39,227 bases of DNA, from positions 1 to 39,227 of the forward strand of contig NZ_BDCF01000066.1 in NCBI RefSeq assembly GCF_001613365.1, given 5' to 3'. The notes under the pieces are model-generated. The model searched no databases and was not told the DNA's origin. It was given only the letters and a program-made list of their open reading frames with translations. This document shows, piece by piece, positions 24,100-32,471 of this stretch. The stretch is from Nocardia xishanensis NBRC 101358. GTDB taxonomy: Bacteria > Actinomycetota > Actinomycetes > Mycobacteriales > Mycobacteriaceae. Position 1 is the first letter of the stretch. Each line of letters opens with the position of its first letter. The position numbers and the translations under genes were made by a program.

Positions 24100-24121
24100 A
24101 CTTCACGAGAGGAGCGGCGAC

Positions 24122-25072
24122 ATGGGATACGGACACTGGGACGACACCGCCTACCGGGCGGCCAAGACCTACCGCGCCAGCCGGGGGATCGACGACTTCG
24201 GCTACACCGCCGAGATGCGGGCGCAGCCCTACACGAGCTGGCGCGCGCACCCCGCGCTCGACCCGCTGGGGGTCGGCGTGCGGGAATGCCGGGACTCCGC
24301 CGAGCACGGGAACTCACTGCCCATCGCGGTGTTGTTCGACGTGACCGGCTCGATGGGGCAGGTGCCGATCATCATGCAGGACAAACTCGGCAAGCTGCAC
24401 GGACTGCTCCAGCGCAAGAAGTACGCAGAGGACCCGCAGATTCTGTTCGGCGCGGTCGGCGACGCCGACACCGACCGGGTGCCGCTGCAAGTCGGGCAGT
24501 TCGAATCCGACAACCGGATGGACGAGCAGCTGCGCAATATCCTGCTCGAAGGCGGCGGTGGCGGGCAGAAGTCCGAAAGCTACGAGCTGGCGGCGTATTT
24601 CCTGGCCACCCACGTCGTCACCGACGCCTGGGAGAAGCGGCGCAAGCGTGGGTACCTGTTCCTCATCGGCGACGAGCTGAACAAGCCGCGACTGGCCTCG
24701 CGGCACATCCGCGCGATCATCGGCGACCACGTGCGTAGCGATATCGCGGTCGACTCGATCTATCGCGAGCTGGCCGAGAAGTGGCACGTGCACTACATCC
24801 TGCCGAAACAGTCCAGCTACTACGACGACCCCGAGATCGCCGAGCACTGGCGCGGGCTGCTCGGGCAGAACTTCCTGAAGCTCGACGATCCCGCCGCGGT
24901 GTGCGAACTCATCGCGCTCACCATCGGGCTCGCCGAAGGCCGGGTCGACATCGACACGGGTCTGGCCGACCTGCGCGACGTCGGGTCGGGTGCGGAAGTG
25001 AATTCGGTCGGCAAAGCGCTTGGCGCGCACGCCGAGTCCGCCATGCGTGCGCTGCCGGGCGGGTCGCGCTGA
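24122..25072 (+). CDS. VWA-domain protein
   Basis: A 316-residue cytoplasmic protein. The von Willebrand A-type domain begins near residue 65 with LPIAVLFDVTGSMGQVP, where DVTGS is the MIDAS metal motif, and continues through QILFGAVGDADTDRVP and RGYLFLIGDELNKP. There is no signal peptide or membrane segment. The N-terminal 60 residues (YGHWDDTAYRAAKTYR) are specific to this subfamily. VWA proteins usually act as metal-dependent protein-binding modules in ATPase or stress systems. GAGAGG lies 7-8 bp before ATG 24122. It leads an operon with a PurA-like enzyme and an NrtR-type regulator, suggesting a role in nucleotide or ADP-ribose metabolism; the function is unknown. Confidence 0.82.
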   Translation: MGYGHWDDTAYRAAKTYRASRGIDDFGYTAEMRAQPYTSWRAHPALDPLGVGVRECRDSAEHGNSLPIAVLFDVTGSMGQVPIIMQDKLGKLHGLLQRKKYAEDPQILFGAVGDADTDRVPLQVGQFESDNRMDEQLRNILLEGGGGGQKSESYELAAYFLATHVVTDAWEKRRKRGYLFLIGDELNKPRLASRHIRAIIGDHVRSDIAVDSIYRELAEKWHVHYILPKQSSYYDDPEIAEHWRGLLGQNFLKLDDPAAVCELIALTIGLAEGRVDIDTGLADLRDVGSGAEVNSVGKALGAHAESAMRALPGGSR

Positions 25073-25154
25073 GCGGGGGCGCGTCGCACCGTCGCGGGGT
25101 CGGTGCGGCGCGCGTTCCGGGTGTGGCGTCGGTGAAAGGTAAAGGTAGGGCAGC

Positions 25155-26408
25155 ATGTTCGGCTCGCATCTGATCGTGGTCGACCTAGGCTTCGGCGATG
25201 CCGGGAAGGGCGCGACGGTGGACTGGTTGTGCTCGCCGGAGGCGGGCCTCGACGTGTCGGCCGTCGTCCGCTTCAACGGCGGGGCGCAAGCCGCGCACAA
25301 CGTGATCGCCGACGGGCGGCACCACACGTTCGCGCAGTTCGGCTCCGGCACGTTCTCCGGCGTGCCGACCCTGCTGTCGAGGCACATGCTGGTGGAACCG
25401 ATCGCGCTGGCGGGGGAGGCGCGGCGGCTGGACGCGCTCGGCGTCCGTGAGCCCTTGTCGCTGTTGCGGATCGAGGGCGACGCGCTGCTCACCACGCCGA
25501 TCCACATCGCCGCCAACCGCGCCCGCGAAGACGCTCGCGGCGCGGCGCGGCACGGGTCCTGCGGACGCGGCATCGGCGAAACCGCCCGGTACGCGCTGGA
25601 ACACGACGCGCCGACGGTCGCCGACTGCCGCGACCCCGCGCTCCTGCGCGCCAAACTGCGAGCCCTGGCCGCCGAGTACGCGCCGCTGATCGCGCCCAGC
25701 GGGCACCGCTACGAGCCGATCGACGACCTGGTCGACATGTACCGCGAGTTCGCGGCCGCGGTGCGCATCGTGGACGGGAGCTATTTGGTTCGGGCGGCCC
25801 GGCGCGGCCGCCTCGTCTTCGAGGGCGCGCAGGGCGTACTGCTGGACGAGTGGCGCGGATTCCACCCGCACACCACTTGGTCCACCGTCGAGCCGCGCAA
25901 CGCGCGCGCCATGCTGGCCGGCATCGGCCACTCCGGTCACACACTCGGCGTCACACGGACCTATCAGACCAGGCACGGCGCGGGCCCGTTGCCGACCGAG
26001 CGCCCTGGGCTCGGTATTCCCGAGCCGCACAACGCCTTCGGCGAGTACCAGGGCGCGTTCCGCCTAGGCCACCTCGACGCGGTGCTGCTGCGCTACGCCG
26101 TCTCGGTGTGCGGCGGCATCGACGGACTCGTGGTGAACCACCTCGACGCGGCGGGAACCGGCTTGGCCGCAACGGGTTACCGCACGCCCGCCGGGATCGT
26201 CCGGCAGCTCCCGCTCGGGCCGTGGCGCGATCTCGACCACCAGCGCGGGCTCACCGGGTTGCTCGCCACCGCAGAGCCGCTGCTCGAAGAGCTGCCGGAC
26301 GATCGGCTGTCCTGGTTCGAGCGGACGCTCGGCGCACCGGTCGTCCTCGGCGCGGACGGGCCCGCCCGCGCCGACCGAACCCCGCACCGGGCGGCGGCCG
26401 CCGCCTGA
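25155..26408 (+). CDS. Diverged adenylosuccinate synthetase (PurA-like) paralogue
   Basis: A 417-residue protein aligning along its length with adenylosuccinate synthetase, which joins IMP and aspartate using GTP. The P-loop reads FGDAGKG instead of the usual WGDEGKG, keeping the catalytic Asp and Lys. Other family segments are RFNGGAQAAHNV, CGRGIGETA, VFEGAQGVLLD and TRTYQTRHGAGPLPTE. The loop that in PurA reads RRCGWLD is FRLGHLD here, so two usual Arg/Cys positions are lost. These changes suggest a different nucleotide or amino-acid substrate. It sits between a VWA gene and an NrtR regulator, not in a purine operon. The C-terminal tail is short and Ala/Arg-rich. Confidence 0.85.
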   Translation: MFGSHLIVVDLGFGDAGKGATVDWLCSPEAGLDVSAVVRFNGGAQAAHNVIADGRHHTFAQFGSGTFSGVPTLLSRHMLVEPIALAGEARRLDALGVREPLSLLRIEGDALLTTPIHIAANRAREDARGAARHGSCGRGIGETARYALEHDAPTVADCRDPALLRAKLRALAAEYAPLIAPSGHRYEPIDDLVDMYREFAAAVRIVDGSYLVRAARRGRLVFEGAQGVLLDEWRGFHPHTTWSTVEPRNARAMLAGIGHSGHTLGVTRTYQTRHGAGPLPTERPGLGIPEPHNAFGEYQGAFRLGHLDAVLLRYAVSVCGGIDGLVVNHLDAAGTGLAATGYRTPAGIVRQLPLGPWRDLDHQRGLTGLLATAEPLLEELPDDRLSWFERTLGAPVVLGADGPARADRTPHRAAAAA

Positions 26409-26425
26409 AGGCAGGATGGTTCGGC

Positions 26426-27067
26426 GTGGAGCAATCCGTTGTGTCGGTCGACGTGGTGACGCTCCGGTTCTGGCCCGAGGACACGGAGGTCACGATCGGA
26501 ATCGCGCCGCGCGGCCATGAACCGTTCACCGGTGAACTCGCGCTGCCCGGCGTGCTGCTCGGTCGCGGCGAGCGCCTCGTCGCGGCCGCTCGCCGCGCGG
26601 TGCACACCAAGCTCGGCGTCCCCGAGGCCGCCATCGGGGCCGTCGGTCAGCTCGTCACCTTCGACGAACCCCATCGCGACCCGCGCGGACCCACCCTGTC
26701 CATCGCCATGTGGGCGGTGGCCGGCCCGCACGAAGGCCCGGCCGGGTGGGTGCCCTTCGACGGGACACCCGCCCTGGCGTTCGACCACAACCGCATCGTC
26801 GAAGCGTCCCGCGCGGTCCTGGCCCGGCTGCTCTGGAAAGACGGGCTCTTCACCCGCGCCCTGCTCGGAACCGAATTCCCCGCCACCCGAGCCGTCGAAC
26901 TCAGCGCCTCCCTGCTCGGCGCCCGCCCCGACCCGGCCAACCTCAACCGCACCCTCGCCGCCCTCCCAGGCCTGGAACGCACCACCGAACGCCGCCGCAC
27001 CAAGTCCACCGGCCGCCCCGCCGCCGTCTGGGCCTTCACCTCCCCGGAGCCAGGTACCGCCGAATAG
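26426..27067 (+). CDS. NrtR-family Nudix/winged-helix transcriptional regulator
   Basis: A 213-residue protein with the NrtR layout. An N-terminal Nudix-fold domain (VDVVTLRFWPED, then GELALPGVLLGRGERLVAAARRAVHTKLGVP) has lost the catalytic REXXEEXG acids and therefore should bind rather than hydrolyse. A C-terminal winged helix runs from about FPATRAVELSASLLG through TLAALPGLERT to STGRPAAVWAF. NrtR proteins sense ADP-ribose or related NAD metabolites and repress NAD-linked genes. GTG 26426 starts 17 bp after the PurA-like stop. It probably autoregulates the operon through the palindrome at 24075-24099. Confidence 0.83.
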   Translation: MEQSVVSVDVVTLRFWPEDTEVTIGIAPRGHEPFTGELALPGVLLGRGERLVAAARRAVHTKLGVPEAAIGAVGQLVTFDEPHRDPRGPTLSIAMWAVAGPHEGPAGWVPFDGTPALAFDHNRIVEASRAVLARLLWKDGLFTRALLGTEFPATRAVELSASLLGARPDPANLNRTLAALPGLERTTERRRTKSTGRPAAVWAFTSPEPGTAE

Positions 27068-27144
27068 CACTTCGCCCGAACGGATTACCGCCGTAGCGGC
27101 GCTGCGGGCGGCTGGCAACGCATTTCGCTGCCGCGTGAGGGTGG

Positions 27145-27477
27145 TCAGGTGCGTGGGGCGTACATGATCACGGCGACGCCGATCAGGCAGATGGCGGCGC
27201 CGAGGTAGTCCCAGCGGTCGGGGCGGAATTCGTCGACGACCATGCCCCAGGCCAGCGAGCCCGCGACGAAGATGCCGCCGTAGGCGGCCAGGATGCGGCC
27301 GAAATTCGGATCGGGCTGGAAGGTGGCGACGAATCCGTACGCGCCTAGGGCGAGCACGCCCGCCGCGATCCACAGCACGCCACGGTGCTCGCGCCAGCCC
27401 TGCCACACCAGCCAGGCGCCGCCGATCTCGGCGAGCGCGGCCACGGCGAACAACAGCAGGGAGCGGGCGACCGTCAT
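27145..27477 (-). CDS. YnfA-family (UPF0060) small membrane protein
   Basis: A 110-residue protein with four predicted membrane helices, matching the YnfA family: LFAVAALAEIGGAWLVWQGWR, then LALGAYGFVATFQPD, FGRILAAYGGIFVAGSL and a last segment DYLGAAICLIGVAVIMY. YnfA proteins resemble half-size SMR-type transporters and some export quaternary ammonium compounds; the substrate here is unknown. The gene is convergent with the NrtR regulator and stands alone. Confidence 0.93.
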   Translation of the reverse strand: MTVARSLLLFAVAALAEIGGAWLVWQGWREHRGVLWIAAGVLALGAYGFVATFQPDPNFGRILAAYGGIFVAGSLAWGMVVDEFRPDRWDYLGAAICLIGVAVIMYAPRT

Positions 27478-27585
27478 GCCGCGGAACCTACCGGTCGCGC
27501 GGCGTTCGGTCCGAGTTCAGGGAGGCGACCTGCGCCGGGTCGAGCGATGAAAGCTCGATGAACAGACCCGGAGAGGGCTGGCAGG

Positions 27586-27762
27586 TCCCGTGCCGCGGCC
27601 GTCATCGCCCGCGGCCCCGGCTTCGACCCCGGCGTGGCCGACGCCCACTACGCCCTCGTCGATATCACCCCGACCGCCCTCGATCTGCTCGGCGTCCCGA
27701 TACCGCGCGGTCTCGACGGCGGCTCGATGCGAGCCCGTCCCGCCACCGCGCGCGATTGGTAA
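27586..27762 (+). pseudogene. C-terminal remnant of a sulfatase/alkaline-phosphatase superfamily protein
   Basis: The plus-strand frame ending at TAA 27760-27762 reads GPGFDPG, then YALVDITPTALDLLGVPIP and RGLDGGSMR. This is the typical C-terminal part of alkaline-phosphatase-superfamily enzymes (sulfatases, phosphodiesterases). It has strong GC3 bias but no start codon, signal or catalytic part; the frame is closed by a TGA at 27559. It looks like a decayed gene whose upstream part has been lost. Confidence 0.6.
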
Positions 27763-27981
27763 CACCGGGTCGGGCCGGGCCGGTTATCCGGTAACGGGGA
27801 ACGACGGCAAACCCGTTCTTCCCGGGACAGGTTCGGTTCGGAGGATTCGAGCGCAGGGCCGCCGCTATCGGTCAGAAACGTTCGGTCGCCACACCCGAAA
27901 CCGGACAGGTACCCGTCGCGGCGTCCGCGGATCGGACGATGCGCCGAGCCGGGGACTAAAGTTGTGGTCTGGGCGGTTGCA
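27763..27981. other. Upstream region of rel without a recognised gene
   Basis: No coding sequence or RNA is supported. Several short GC-rich inverted segments occur but none is convincing. The rel promoter presumably lies here; I could not pick a -35/-10 pair with confidence. Confidence 0.4.
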
Positions 27982-28007
27982 GCGGTCGGATAGGGTGGTC
28001 CGACCGC
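27982..28007 (+). promoter_or_regulatory. Inverted repeat in the rel leader
   Basis: A perfect 9-bp inverted repeat GCGGTCGGA / TCCGACCGC with an 8-base loop ends 19 bp before the rel start codon. It could be an operator or an RNA hairpin just ahead of the GGAGAGG ribosome site. It is not followed by a U-run, and no role is established. Confidence 0.5.
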
Positions 28008-28026
28008 GGCGTGGAGAGGTGGTGGC

Positions 28027-30456
28027 ATGACTCAGCATCTGGGCGAGGCGAATGTCGAGCAATCGGCGGCGTCTGCCCCGCAATCGAACGGTGCGCAGCC
28101 CGCCTCCGCGAGCCCGTCGCCCGCCCGGCCGACCCCCAACGATGTGCCCCAGCGGCAGCCGAGCGCGCCGCAACGCCAGCCCGGCGCCACGGCCGCCGTC
28201 CCGACCTCCGCCTCGCGCCGGGTGCGTGCGCGACTCGCACGCAGGATGACCGGTCAGCGCGGTATCGCCGCCGTCAAGCCGGTGCTCGAACCCCTCGCGA
28301 CGGTGCACCGCGAGCTGTACCCGAAGGCGAACCTCACCCTGTTGCAGCGGGCCTTCGACGTCGCCGACGAACGCCACGCGCACCAGTTCCGCAAGTCGGG
28401 CGACCCGTACATCACCCACCCGCTCGCCGTCGCCAACATCCTGGCCGAACTCGGCATGGACACCACCACGCTGGTCGCGGCCCTGCTGCACGACACAGTC
28501 GAGGACACCGGCTACTCGCTCGAGCAGCTGACGGCAGACTTCGGCGCCGAGGTCGCGCACCTGGTGGACGGCGTCACCAAACTGGACAAGGTCAATCTCG
28601 GCGCCGCCGCCGAGGCCGAGACCATCCGCAAGATGATCATCGCCATGGCGCGCGACCCGCGCGTGCTGGTCATCAAGGTGGCCGACCGCCTGCACAACAT
28701 GCGCACCATGCGTTTCCTGCCGCCGGAGAAGCAGGCGAAGAAGGCCAAGGAAACGCTCGAGGTGATCGCCCCGCTGGCGCACCGCCTCGGCATGGCCACC
28801 GTGAAGTGGGAGCTGGAGGACCTCGCCTTCGCGATCCTGCACCCCAAGAAGTACGACGAGATCGTGCGCCTGGTCGCCGACCGCGCGCCCTCGCGCGACA
28901 CCTATCTGGCGAAGGTGCGCGCCGAGATCGTCAACACCCTGGCCGCCTCGCGGATCAACGCGATCGTCGAGGGCAGGCCCAAGCACTACTGGTCGATCTA
29001 CCAGAAGATGATCGTCAAGGGTAAGGACTTCGACGACATCCACGACCTGGTCGGCATCCGCATCCTGTGCGACGAGGTCCGCGACTGCTACGCGGCGGTC
29101 GGCGTCGTGCATTCGCTGTGGCAGCCGATGGCGGGCCGGTTCAAGGACTACATCGCCCAGCCGCGTTACGGCGTCTACCAGTCGCTGCACACCACCGTGG
29201 TCGGCCCGGACGGCAAGCCGCTGGAGGTGCAGATCCGCACCCAGGACATGCACCGCACCGCGGAATTCGGCATCGCCGCGCACTGGCGCTACAAGGAGAC
29301 CAGGGGCAAGCACTCCGGTGACGCCGCCGAGGTCGACGACATGGCCTGGATGCGCCAGCTGCTCGACTGGCAGCGCGAGGCCGCCGACCCCGCGGAGTTC
29401 CTGGAGTCGCTGCGCTTCGACCTGAAGTCGCCGGAGATCTTCGTGTTCACCCCCAAAGGCGACGTGATCACGTTGCCGCAGAAGTCGACTCCGGTCGACT
29501 TCGCGTACGCGGTGCACACCGAGGTCGGCCACCGCTGCATCGGCGCGCGCGTCAACGGACGCCTCGTCGCGCTGGAGCGTCAGCTCGAAAACGGCGAAGT
29601 GGTAGAGGTTTTCACCTCCAAAGCGCAGAACGCGGGACCCAGCAGGGACTGGCAGAACTTCGTGGTCTCCCCGCGCGCCAAGGCCAAGATCCGGCAGTGG
29701 TTCGCCAAGGAACGCCGCGAGGAGGCGCTGGAAAGCGGCAAGGAGCAGATCTCCAAGGAGGTCCGCCGCGTCGGGCTGCCGCTGCAGCGGCTGATGAGCG
29801 TGGACGCGATGACCGCCGTCGCGCACGAACTGCACTACACCGACATCTCCACCCTCTACACCGCGGTCGGCGAGCACCAGGTGTCCGCGCACCACGTCGT
29901 GCAGCGGCTCATGGCCCAGCTCGGCGGCATCGGCGACGTGGAGAACGAGCTCGCCGAGCGCTCTACGCCGTCCACCACGCCTAGCAGGCAGCGCGTCACC
30001 GGCGACGCGGGCGTGCTGATCCCCGGCGCGCCGGGCACCGTGGCGAAGCTGGCCAAGTGCTGCACCCCGGTACCCGGCGACGAGATCATGGGCTTCGTGA
30101 CCCGCGGCGGCGCGGTGAGCGTGCACCGGACGGACTGCACCAACGCCGGTTCGCTGCGGGATCAGGCCGAGCGGATCATCGAGGTGCAGTGGGCGCCCTC
30201 GCCCTCCTCGGTGTTCCTGGTCGCGATCCAGATCGAGGCGCTCGACCGCACCCGATTGCTCTCGGACGTCACCAAGGTGCTCGCGGACGAGAAGGTCAAC
30301 ATCCTGTCCGCCTCGGTGGCCACGCACGGCGACCGGGTGGCGATCAGCAAGTTCACCTTCGAGATGGGTGATCCGAAACACCTGGGCCACTTGCTGAACG
30401 TGGTCCGCAACGTGGAAGGCGTCTACGACGTCTACCGCGTGACTTCGGCCGCCTGA
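28027..30456 (+). CDS. rel: Bifunctional (p)ppGpp synthetase/hydrolase Rel
   Basis: An 809-residue stringent-response enzyme that makes and degrades (p)ppGpp. Order: a Pro/Ala-rich N-terminal extension of about 75 residues; the HD hydrolase domain with HQFRKSGDPYITHPLAVA and LLHDTVEDT; the synthetase domain with GRFKDYIAQPRYGVYQSLHT, whose RFKD fits the RxKD loop of bifunctional enzymes; the TGS domain (EIFVFTPKGDVITLP); and a C-terminal ACT domain after the CC-containing CCTPVPGDEIMGF segment. GGAGAGG precedes ATG 28027. In mycobacteria it directly follows apt; here about 25.6 kb separates them. It is followed by a hairpin terminator. Confidence 0.97.
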   Translation: MTQHLGEANVEQSAASAPQSNGAQPASASPSPARPTPNDVPQRQPSAPQRQPGATAAVPTSASRRVRARLARRMTGQRGIAAVKPVLEPLATVHRELYPKANLTLLQRAFDVADERHAHQFRKSGDPYITHPLAVANILAELGMDTTTLVAALLHDTVEDTGYSLEQLTADFGAEVAHLVDGVTKLDKVNLGAAAEAETIRKMIIAMARDPRVLVIKVADRLHNMRTMRFLPPEKQAKKAKETLEVIAPLAHRLGMATVKWELEDLAFAILHPKKYDEIVRLVADRAPSRDTYLAKVRAEIVNTLAASRINAIVEGRPKHYWSIYQKMIVKGKDFDDIHDLVGIRILCDEVRDCYAAVGVVHSLWQPMAGRFKDYIAQPRYGVYQSLHTTVVGPDGKPLEVQIRTQDMHRTAEFGIAAHWRYKETRGKHSGDAAEVDDMAWMRQLLDWQREAADPAEFLESLRFDLKSPEIFVFTPKGDVITLPQKSTPVDFAYAVHTEVGHRCIGARVNGRLVALERQLENGEVVEVFTSKAQNAGPSRDWQNFVVSPRAKAKIRQWFAKERREEALESGKEQISKEVRRVGLPLQRLMSVDAMTAVAHELHYTDISTLYTAVGEHQVSAHHVVQRLMAQLGGIGDVENELAERSTPSTTPSRQRVTGDAGVLIPGAPGTVAKLAKCCTPVPGDEIMGFVTRGGAVSVHRTDCTNAGSLRDQAERIIEVQWAPSPSSVFLVAIQIEALDRTRLLSDVTKVLADEKVNILSASVATHGDRVAISKFTFEMGDPKHLGHLLNVVRNVEGVYDVYRVTSAA

Positions 30457-30462
30457 TCGATG

Positions 30463-30483
30463 CGCCCGCCGCCATGGCGGGCG
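30463..30483 (+). terminator. rel terminator
   Basis: An 8-bp stem CGCCCGCC / GGCGGGCG with a 5-base loop lies 6 bp after the rel stop codon and is followed by a moderately T-rich stretch. Confidence 0.7.
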
Positions 30484-30777
30484 AATCGCTTTGTCTCCCA
30501 GCAGGTTCGCTGACATCGTCGAAATGTTTGCTGGGCGGCGGGACGGTCCGGCCGCCCTTGTCGAGCCGGGTTGTCGCCCGCCGGTAGCGGTCTCGCGGAA
30601 TTCGTCGGAAACTTACCGCGCGAAGTTCCGCGCCGCGCCGGTGTCGATGAGGTATGCTTCGGCGTTTTGCGAAAAGTTTTCGCTGTTGCGGCAGTAATAG
30701 CCGGAATCTGTTACGGTCTATTGCGTTTCATGGCGTTGAGGGTAACTGCGGCAACACGGGATTGATTGCGGATCGCT
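30484..30777. other. Upstream region of cutinase gene with AT-rich segment and perfect palindrome
   Basis: No gene is supported. The right half is AT-rich compared with surroundings and probably contains the cutinase promoter. GCGAAAA-G-TTTTCGC (30669-30683) is a perfect inverted repeat. TTGCGG (30686-30691) lies just after it, with TTACGG (30711-30716) about 19 bp further as a weak -10 candidate. Confidence 0.5.
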
Positions 30778-32415
30778 ATGACTGATTACACGGCAAGACT
30801 CTCGGGGTTGGTGGTCGCGACCACCGTTGCCGTCGCCACCGCGACGGCGAGCCCCGCCCTCGCCGATCCGCCGAATGTCGCAGCGCCCTCGACAGATCTG
30901 GCCATCGACGACTGTCCCGCGCTGTACGCGTTGGGCATTCAGGGCACGGGGGAGTCCTCCCCTGACGCCGCGCCCACCACCGACACCGGCATGCTCTCGA
31001 CGGTCTTCCTGCCGTTGCTGGCCAAGGCGCCGCAGCCCGGTCTGGTCGATCGTGCTTACGTGCCATACGAATCCGGCTTCGGCGGCTTCGTCAACGGCGG
31101 CCCCGCCCCCTATGTCGAGTCGGTGCAAGGAGGCTTGACGCGACTACGCGACATGGCCGCGCAGGTAACGCAGCGGTGCGCCGACACGCGGCTCGCGATC
31201 GTCGGCTACTCCCAGGGCGCGCACGTGGCTTCGGTTTTCGCGCAGGAGGTCGGGCAGGGCCGCGGCGTCGTGCCCGCCGACCGGGTCGCGGCCGTCGCGC
31301 TGTTCGCCGACCCGACCCGCAATCCGGGCGCGCCGCTGTTCCCCGGCTCGCCGGGAAAGCAGACACCAGATCCCGCGCCGGGCACGGCGGGCACCGAAGT
31401 GGCGGCCATCGCCGCGCTGCCGCAGACGCCCGCGGGCGGCGGCGGTATCGGCCCGGAACGAGATCAGGCCGCGAATTTCGCGGCGCTCACCGGTCGGGTG
31501 GCAAGCTTCTGTGCCGCAGGCGATCTCGCCTGTGACGCGCCGCAGGGGGCGCCGATCCTGAAGGCGGTGGCCTCGGTGGCGGGCCAGGCGAAGCTGAGCG
31601 GCGGCGACCCCGTCGCCTCGCTGGTCTCCATCTCCCAGGCGCTCGCTTTCACCTCCATCAAGACCGCGACCAAGGTCGTCACCGAGGACGTGCAGGGCAC
31701 CTCGCTGGCGAATCTCTCGCTCGCCCCGAAGAAGTCGATCTCGCAGCGAATCGCCGACGCCTCCGATCCGCGCACGCCGCTCGATCTGAACGCCGCGCTG
31801 CGCGCGGTGCTGAAGGTCGGCTCGATCGGGCTGAACGCGGTCGCCACGGTCGTCAGGGCGGTGCTGAGTCCGGCCGCGATCTCGGAGCTGGCCACTGCCG
31901 GCCTGTCCAACCCGGCGGCCGGTCTGCTCTTGCTCGGCGCCAAGTTGATCGGCGCCATTCCACAATTGATTCCGCCGACGACCGTCTCGCGACTGGTCAC
32001 CCAGGCGTTCGACGCGGTCGTGCAGAACATCACCGACAACAGCGAACTGCTGAACCTCACCACCTGGGTGCGGTATTGGGACACCGTACAGCGGCACGGC
32101 GCGTACAGCTCCGCGGCGGTCGCCGCCAACGGTGACGCGCCCACCCGCTTCGTCGCCGACTGGTTCGCCGCACTGGCCCGTGACCTGGCCGATCGCTTCG
32201 GCGTGGGCGCCGAACCGCTGGGCGGAGCCGCCAGGCCACCCGCCGGATTCTTCGGCGGAAGTACCGGCGCGTCGACTACGCCGAATTCGTCCGGTACGGG
32301 ACAATTTCCGTTCGGGACAGGAGCCGATGGCGCCTCATCCGGCGGCGCGACCTCGATTCCGCCCACCGAGCGACCCGGCGCCGCCGACAACAGCTACCCG
32401 TTCTCCACGAACTGA
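30778..32415 (+). CDS. Secreted cutinase-family protein with long C-terminal extension
   Basis: A 545-residue secreted protein. A signal peptide (SGLVVATTVAVATATASPALAD) is followed by a cutinase/Culp-type alpha/beta hydrolase domain: CPALYALGIQGTGES, then IVGYSQGAHVAS with the nucleophile serine, and ADPTRNPGAP downstream with a likely catalytic Asp. Cutinases cleave esters of lipids or cutin-like polymers outside the cell. The C-terminal half (from about residue 250) is an Ala-rich helical region with no recognised domain, ending in a Ser/Gly/Thr/Pro-rich tail, so the protein is longer than the usual 200-250-residue cutinases. ATG 30778 is chosen; a TTG four codons upstream is possible. No clear ribosome site is seen. 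Confidence 0.83.
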   Translation: MTDYTARLSGLVVATTVAVATATASPALADPPNVAAPSTDLAIDDCPALYALGIQGTGESSPDAAPTTDTGMLSTVFLPLLAKAPQPGLVDRAYVPYESGFGGFVNGGPAPYVESVQGGLTRLRDMAAQVTQRCADTRLAIVGYSQGAHVASVFAQEVGQGRGVVPADRVAAVALFADPTRNPGAPLFPGSPGKQTPDPAPGTAGTEVAAIAALPQTPAGGGGIGPERDQAANFAALTGRVASFCAAGDLACDAPQGAPILKAVASVAGQAKLSGGDPVASLVSISQALAFTSIKTATKVVTEDVQGTSLANLSLAPKKSISQRIADASDPRTPLDLNAALRAVLKVGSIGLNAVATVVRAVLSPAAISELATAGLSNPAAGLLLLGAKLIGAIPQLIPPTTVSRLVTQAFDAVVQNITDNSELLNLTTWVRYWDTVQRHGAYSSAAVAANGDAPTRFVADWFAALARDLADRFGVGAEPLGGAARPPAGFFGGSTGASTTPNSSGTGQFPFGTGADGASSGGATSIPPTERPGAADNSYPFSTN

Positions 32416-32471
32416 TCGCCGAGAGGTCCGACGATGCGATACCACGTGCCTGGCTCTGCGGGAATGGGGGA

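Noticed and set aside
27558..27794. 78-codon plus-strand frame over the phosphatase remnant
   Set aside because: It is Arg/Pro-rich shadow coding; the recognisable protein similarity is in another frame.
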